Below are positions 60,838 through 64,000 of a stretch of 64,000 nt of DNA, piece by piece (the stretch's first letter is position 1; every line of letters starts with the position of its first letter). Source of the stretch: Fibrobacter sp. (lineage in GTDB: Bacteria; Fibrobacterota; Fibrobacteria; Fibrobacterales; Fibrobacteraceae); contig JAKSIJ010000003.1 of assembly GCA_024398875.1 (NCBI GenBank), forward strand, positions 124,001 to 188,000, in the 5' to 3' direction. Made by a program: the position numbers and the translations under genes. The notes beneath the pieces are model-generated. The model ran no database searches. It had not been told where the DNA came from and saw nothing but the letters and a program-made list of their open reading frames with translations.

Positions 60838-62193
60838 ATGAGCATCCAAATTCCTCAGTTGCCCAAGGGCACTCGTGATTTTTATCCGGAAGCAGAACGC
60901 ATCCAGAACTACATTTTCGACACATGGCGCAAAGTCGCCGAAAGTTTCGCCTACGAAGAATACGAAGGCCCCATGTTTGAGCATCTGGAGCTCTATACCG
61001 GAAAATCCGGCGATGAAATCGTAAGTCAGCTGTATAATTTTGTGGACAAGGGCGACCGCGCCATCGCGCTCCGGCCCGAAATGACGCCGACTCTCGCCCG
61101 CCTCGTGATTCAGAAGGCCCGCGAACTGAAGAAGCCCTTCAAGTGGTTCAGCATGCCGCGCCTGTTCCGCTACGAAAAGGCCCAGAAGGGCCGCCTCCGC
61201 GAATTCTTCCAGCTGAACATGGACATCATCGGCACCGAAAGCATCTACGCCGAAGCGGATTTGATGGCAGCCATCGCTACCATGCTCCGCAAATTCGGCC
61301 TCAAAGACGGCGAATTCGCGATTGGCGTTTCCAGCCGCAAGCTCCTCGCCACCTACCTTGAAGAAATAGGAGCCCCGAACCCGGCCCTCGTTTACCCGGT
61401 TCTGGACCGCCGCCTGAAAATCGGGCCGGAAGCCTTTGCAAAGGCCCTCACCGACGCAGGCCTCAGCGACGAACAGATCCAGAAGTTGGATGCCTTCATG
61501 AGCTGCAAGAGCATTGAAGAGGTCAAGGCTGCAGTGAAGAGCGAAAATGCAAGCGCCGCCCTAGATGAAATCGTGGAACTTTTCGCCACCCTCCAGAGTG
61601 CAGGTTTTGGCGAATGCGTGAACCTGGACCTCTCCATCGTCCGTGGTCTCGCCTACTACACAGGCATCGTTTTTGAAGTGTTCGACAAGGGCAAATCCAT
61701 GCGTGCCATCGCAGGTGGTGGACGTTACGACAGCCTCACCGAAAAACTGGGTGGCGACCGCATCCCGGGCGTTGGCTTTGGCATGGGCGACGTGGTTCTC
61801 GCAGACCTCCTCCGCGAACACAACCTGCTCCCAAGCCCCAAGCAGAGCGTAGACTTCTACATCGCAAGTTTCACAAACGACATGAAGAAGGTTTTTGAAA
61901 CAGCCCAGATGTTCCGCGCAAGTTCCTCTACAGCGGAAAATGGCTCAAACTTCACCGTGTCTCACCCCCTCGCCCCTATGAAGATGGGCAAGCAATTGGA
62001 CCAGGCCAACTACCAGGGTGCAAAAATCGTCGTCTATGTGGATGGCAACAAGGCTCAGGCAGGCGAATTCGAGTTCAAGGATCTCCGCGATGGCACCATG
62101 CACGTGGGTAATGCAGACGCAATCATAAAGCAACTCATAATCAATTCACAATTCACAATTCAAAATTCAAAATTAATATCTCATACTTCATAA
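60838..62193 (+). CDS. hisS: Histidyl-tRNA synthetase with repeat-encoded C-terminal tail
   Basis: The 451-residue protein has class II motifs: LPKGTRDFYPEAERIQNYI in part, ALRPEMTPTLARLV, MPRLFRYEKAQKGRLREFFQLNMDIIG in pieces, the HisRS motif LVRG-like IVRGLAYYTGIVFEVFD in part, and AIAGGGRYDSL. It charges tRNA-His. The anticodon-binding domain ends near NADAIIKQL. The last 17 codons (INSQFTIQNSKLISHTS) are encoded by a period-7 tract that has replaced the original stop. The enzyme is essential, so the tail must be tolerated. Confidence 0.95.
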   Translation: MSIQIPQLPKGTRDFYPEAERIQNYIFDTWRKVAESFAYEEYEGPMFEHLELYTGKSGDEIVSQLYNFVDKGDRAIALRPEMTPTLARLVIQKARELKKPFKWFSMPRLFRYEKAQKGRLREFFQLNMDIIGTESIYAEADLMAAIATMLRKFGLKDGEFAIGVSSRKLLATYLEEIGAPNPALVYPVLDRRLKIGPEAFAKALTDAGLSDEQIQKLDAFMSCKSIEEVKAAVKSENASAALDEIVELFATLQSAGFGECVNLDLSIVRGLAYYTGIVFEVFDKGKSMRAIAGGGRYDSLTEKLGGDRIPGVGFGMGDVVLADLLREHNLLPSPKQSVDFYIASFTNDMKKVFETAQMFRASSSTAENGSNFTVSHPLAPMKMGKQLDQANYQGAKIVVYVDGNKAQAGEFEFKDLRDGTMHVGNADAIIKQLIINSQFTIQNSKLISHTS

Positions 62194-62234
62194 CTCATAA
62201 TTCATAATTCAGCATTCTGCATTCATAATTTATA
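62140..62234. repeat. Period-7 tract over the hisS 3' end
   Basis: Units AATTCAC, AATTCAA, AATTAAT, ACTTCAT, AATTCAT, AATTCAG, CATTCTG run from inside hisS to the start of the next gene. The hisS stop (62191-62193) is within the tract. Confidence 0.92.
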
Positions 62235-63893
62235 ATGATGTCTCCTCTCAAAGCCCTTCTCAGCATTCTCAGTCTTTTCGTGGTTCTCGCCGTCGTTGCG
62301 GTGGTTTACCCCGAGGGCGGCATCCAGATTGGCGATAAGACGCTCCGCTACCCGAAGCTGACGGACATTTTCGTGAAAGCGAACTCCGACAGTACAGCAG
62401 ATAGTGCCGCCGTAGATCCCGAGGAAGCCATCCGGCAGATGATGGAGGCCACCAAGCGGAAGGAATTTGCCGCCTACACGGATTCTCTAAAGTATTACGA
62501 AGATTTCTTCAAGAATGCTAGAACCCGCATCGACGTTCCCAACGATGACCCTACCTGGTTTGACAGGTTCTTCCTTCATCTGCAACTGGCAGAACTGGAT
62601 TCCAGCATGGTGCACATCGTCCACTATGGCGATTCCCAGCTGGAAGAAGACCGCATTTCCGCCACCATTCGTGAGGATTTGCAAACAGAATTTGGCGGAG
62701 CAGGTCCTGGCATGATGCCCCCAATCATGACCGTTCCCTCCCAAACCACAAGCCATTACAACGAGGGCGCTCTCCAGCGCTACATCCTCTTTGGCCCCAA
62801 GGAGGAAGAAGCCAGCCATAACCGTTATGGTCCGCTGGCACAGTTTGCAGACCTGAACGGCTCCGCCGTCATCAGCATCAAGAAAAGAGATGACCGCAAG
62901 AATGCCTTCCCCCATGTGGGCGGTTACAACACGGTCAAGGTTTTGGCTGGCAAACGCGGCAACCTGAAACTGCGGCTAGTTTATGCAAGAACCTTCGTGG
63001 AAGATATTCCAGAAGATGCGGACTCCGCCGCAGCCGCAAAACCGCCCAAGCGAACCATCAAGAATGTGGAAGCTGAGCCCCCTACCGTCGAGACCTTCAA
63101 CAAGCTGAAAGTCTACACCTGGAAACTCCCCGACACCACATCTAGCGCCAAAATTTATCTCAGCGGCAATACCGAAATCTATGCCGTCTCTGCTGATGGC
63201 GCTTACGGTGTCGCCGTGGATAACGTCGCCATGCGCGGAAGCAGCGGTACCATATTCCACCGCATCGATACTGAACTTCTCTCAGAAGCCTATAAGGCCA
63301 TGAACGTCCGTCTTATCATCATGGAATACGGCGGAAATCTGGTTCCCGGCACCAACAAGAGCAACGTGGAATGGACGCGTAAACTCATAACGCGGCAAAT
63401 TCAGGCTATTCAGAAGGCAAATCCCGATGCAGACATCATCTTCTTCGGCCCCGCAGACATGGCCAAACAGGTGGATGGAAGCTGGAAGACATACCCCGGA
63501 CTTGCCCTCACCATCAAGACGCTGCGTGAAGTTGCTTTGGACAACGGTGTCGCCTTCTGGGACATGCATCGCGTGATGGGCGGAAACGGTTCCATGATCA
63601 AATGGGTCCAGAAGGAACCTGCCCTCGGTTTTACAGACCACATCCACTTTACACGCCGCGGAGCCGCCTACATGGCCGACTTGTTCAGTTCCACACTCCG
63701 CATGTACTACGACTACTTCCAGTTTAGAGACCGGCATAAGATTGACGACAACAAGTTGAACGAAATTCGTGATTATGCAGATTCTCTGAAGAATGCCGAC
63801 ACATTGAAGCTGGATTCTGCAAAGACGGATTCCACGGCCACAACGGCAAAGCCGTCAAATTTCGTTCAGCAGGCTCCGGAGGGAAATCCGTGA
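62235..63893 (+). CDS. SGNH/GDSL-type hydrolase, membrane-anchored
   Basis: The 552-residue protein has an N-terminal signal anchor (LLSILSLFVVLAVVAVV). The SGNH block I appears as VHYGDSQLEED, with GDS carrying the nucleophile, and the last block as TDHIHFTRRGAAYMADLF with catalytic D and H (DHxH type). A middle insertion (about 170-330) is beta-rich, like the carbohydrate-binding parts of acetylesterases. The tail (about 510-552) is Lys/Ser/Thr-rich. It is periplasmic, likely acting on O-acetyl groups of cell-wall or other polysaccharide. It overlaps the next gene by 4 nt (GTGA). Confidence 0.85.
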   Translation: MMSPLKALLSILSLFVVLAVVAVVYPEGGIQIGDKTLRYPKLTDIFVKANSDSTADSAAVDPEEAIRQMMEATKRKEFAAYTDSLKYYEDFFKNARTRIDVPNDDPTWFDRFFLHLQLAELDSSMVHIVHYGDSQLEEDRISATIREDLQTEFGGAGPGMMPPIMTVPSQTTSHYNEGALQRYILFGPKEEEASHNRYGPLAQFADLNGSAVISIKKRDDRKNAFPHVGGYNTVKVLAGKRGNLKLRLVYARTFVEDIPEDADSAAAAKPPKRTIKNVEAEPPTVETFNKLKVYTWKLPDTTSSAKIYLSGNTEIYAVSADGAYGVAVDNVAMRGSSGTIFHRIDTELLSEAYKAMNVRLIIMEYGGNLVPGTNKSNVEWTRKLITRQIQAIQKANPDADIIFFGPADMAKQVDGSWKTYPGLALTIKTLREVALDNGVAFWDMHRVMGGNGSMIKWVQKEPALGFTDHIHFTRRGAAYMADLFSSTLRMYYDYFQFRDRHKIDDNKLNEIRDYADSLKNADTLKLDSAKTDSTATTAKPSNFVQQAPEGNP

Positions 63894-64000
63894 CTTTCCC
63901 CGCCGTAGACATCGCCAAAATTTTGCGGAGTACCGCCTTCGTTATCTTGTGCGCTCTTGTTGTCGCGGCTTTTGCAGCTAGCCCCAAAACGACGACAAAG
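63890..64000 (+). CDS. Secreted or anchored protein, 5' part only
   Basis: A GTG start at 63890 (GGAGG at 63878-63882) opens 37 codons to the window edge: VTFPAVDIAKILRS and then a signal or anchor core TAFVILCALVVAAFAA followed by SPKTTTK. The 4-nt overlap with the SGNH gene makes them one operon; the partner may be another SGNH hydrolase or an acyltransferase, but the family cannot be seen. Confidence 0.7.
   Translation, partial: MTFPAVDIAKILRSTAFVILCALVVAAFAASPKTTTK

Noticed and set aside
1-64000. tRNA or rRNA genes
   Set aside because: I looked through the gaps for cloverleaf arms and CCA ends and found none; a tRNA scan would be decisive.

Overview
The window is almost certainly chromosomal DNA of a Fibrobacter species. 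It carries eight intact proteins with the Fibrobacter succinogenes major paralogous (FISUMP, TIGR02145) domain and one TIGR02147-family protein, and many lipoproteins have a serine-rich linker just after the lipid-modified cysteine. The housekeeping genes fit an anaerobic, PPi-dependent glycolytic, menaquinone-making Gram-negative. The species cannot be fixed from sequence alone.

Layout. 1-5.4 kb is accessory and rearranged: a partial secreted protein, a DUF4143 remnant, a YhcG-type PDDEXK nuclease, a 5'-truncated FISUMP fragment, and two tandem RhuM-type genes, the second interrupted by a 106-bp insertion. 5.4-11.7 kb is a leftward array of five FISUMP lipoproteins. 12-14.7 kb holds a small Cys-rich lipoprotein and an overlapping TIGR02147-FISUMP pair. 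14.7-15.4 kb is a PIN-toxin/small-protein pair. 15.5-19.6 kb is a leftward membrane redox operon: monoheme cytochrome, pentaheme cytochrome, Tat-type Fe-S lipoprotein, NrfD-like subunit fused to cytochrome c, small membrane protein. Then come ruvA, mqnE (futalosine menaquinone pathway) and an aquaporin. 22.7-25.9 kb is an ATP-grasp (RimK-like)/GCS2 amidoligase pair, followed by PPi-phosphofructokinase. 27.8-41.3 kb has another FISUMP protein, purU, pyrE, two envelope proteins, a DEAD-box helicase, map, dgt, proB and rapA. 41.3-52.7 kb has a GYF/RDD protein, murA, cysK, aroE-aroKB, an epimerase, eukaryotic-type hisA, a glycosyltransferase and mutY. 52.7-64 kb has an AGCS symporter, an AdoHcy-hydrolase-like protein, a secreted polysaccharide deacetylase, a cystatin-like lipoprotein, two tandem Na/Pi-cotransporter paralogs, hisS and an SGNH-hydrolase gene overlapping a partial secreted gene at the right edge.

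The most unusual signal is small repeats touching coding sequence. Period-7 tracts (GAATTAT-like) fill at least seven intergenic gaps. They abut or supply the start codons of three or four genes and the last codons of hisS. Three different dispersed repeat types lie in frame inside the serine-rich linkers of three neighbouring FISUMP lipoproteins, and the YhcG gene contains two in-frame 21-nt palindromes. A TAnnTTT(G) box a few nucleotides before many start codons suggests Bacteroidetes-like promoters and very short 5' leaders.
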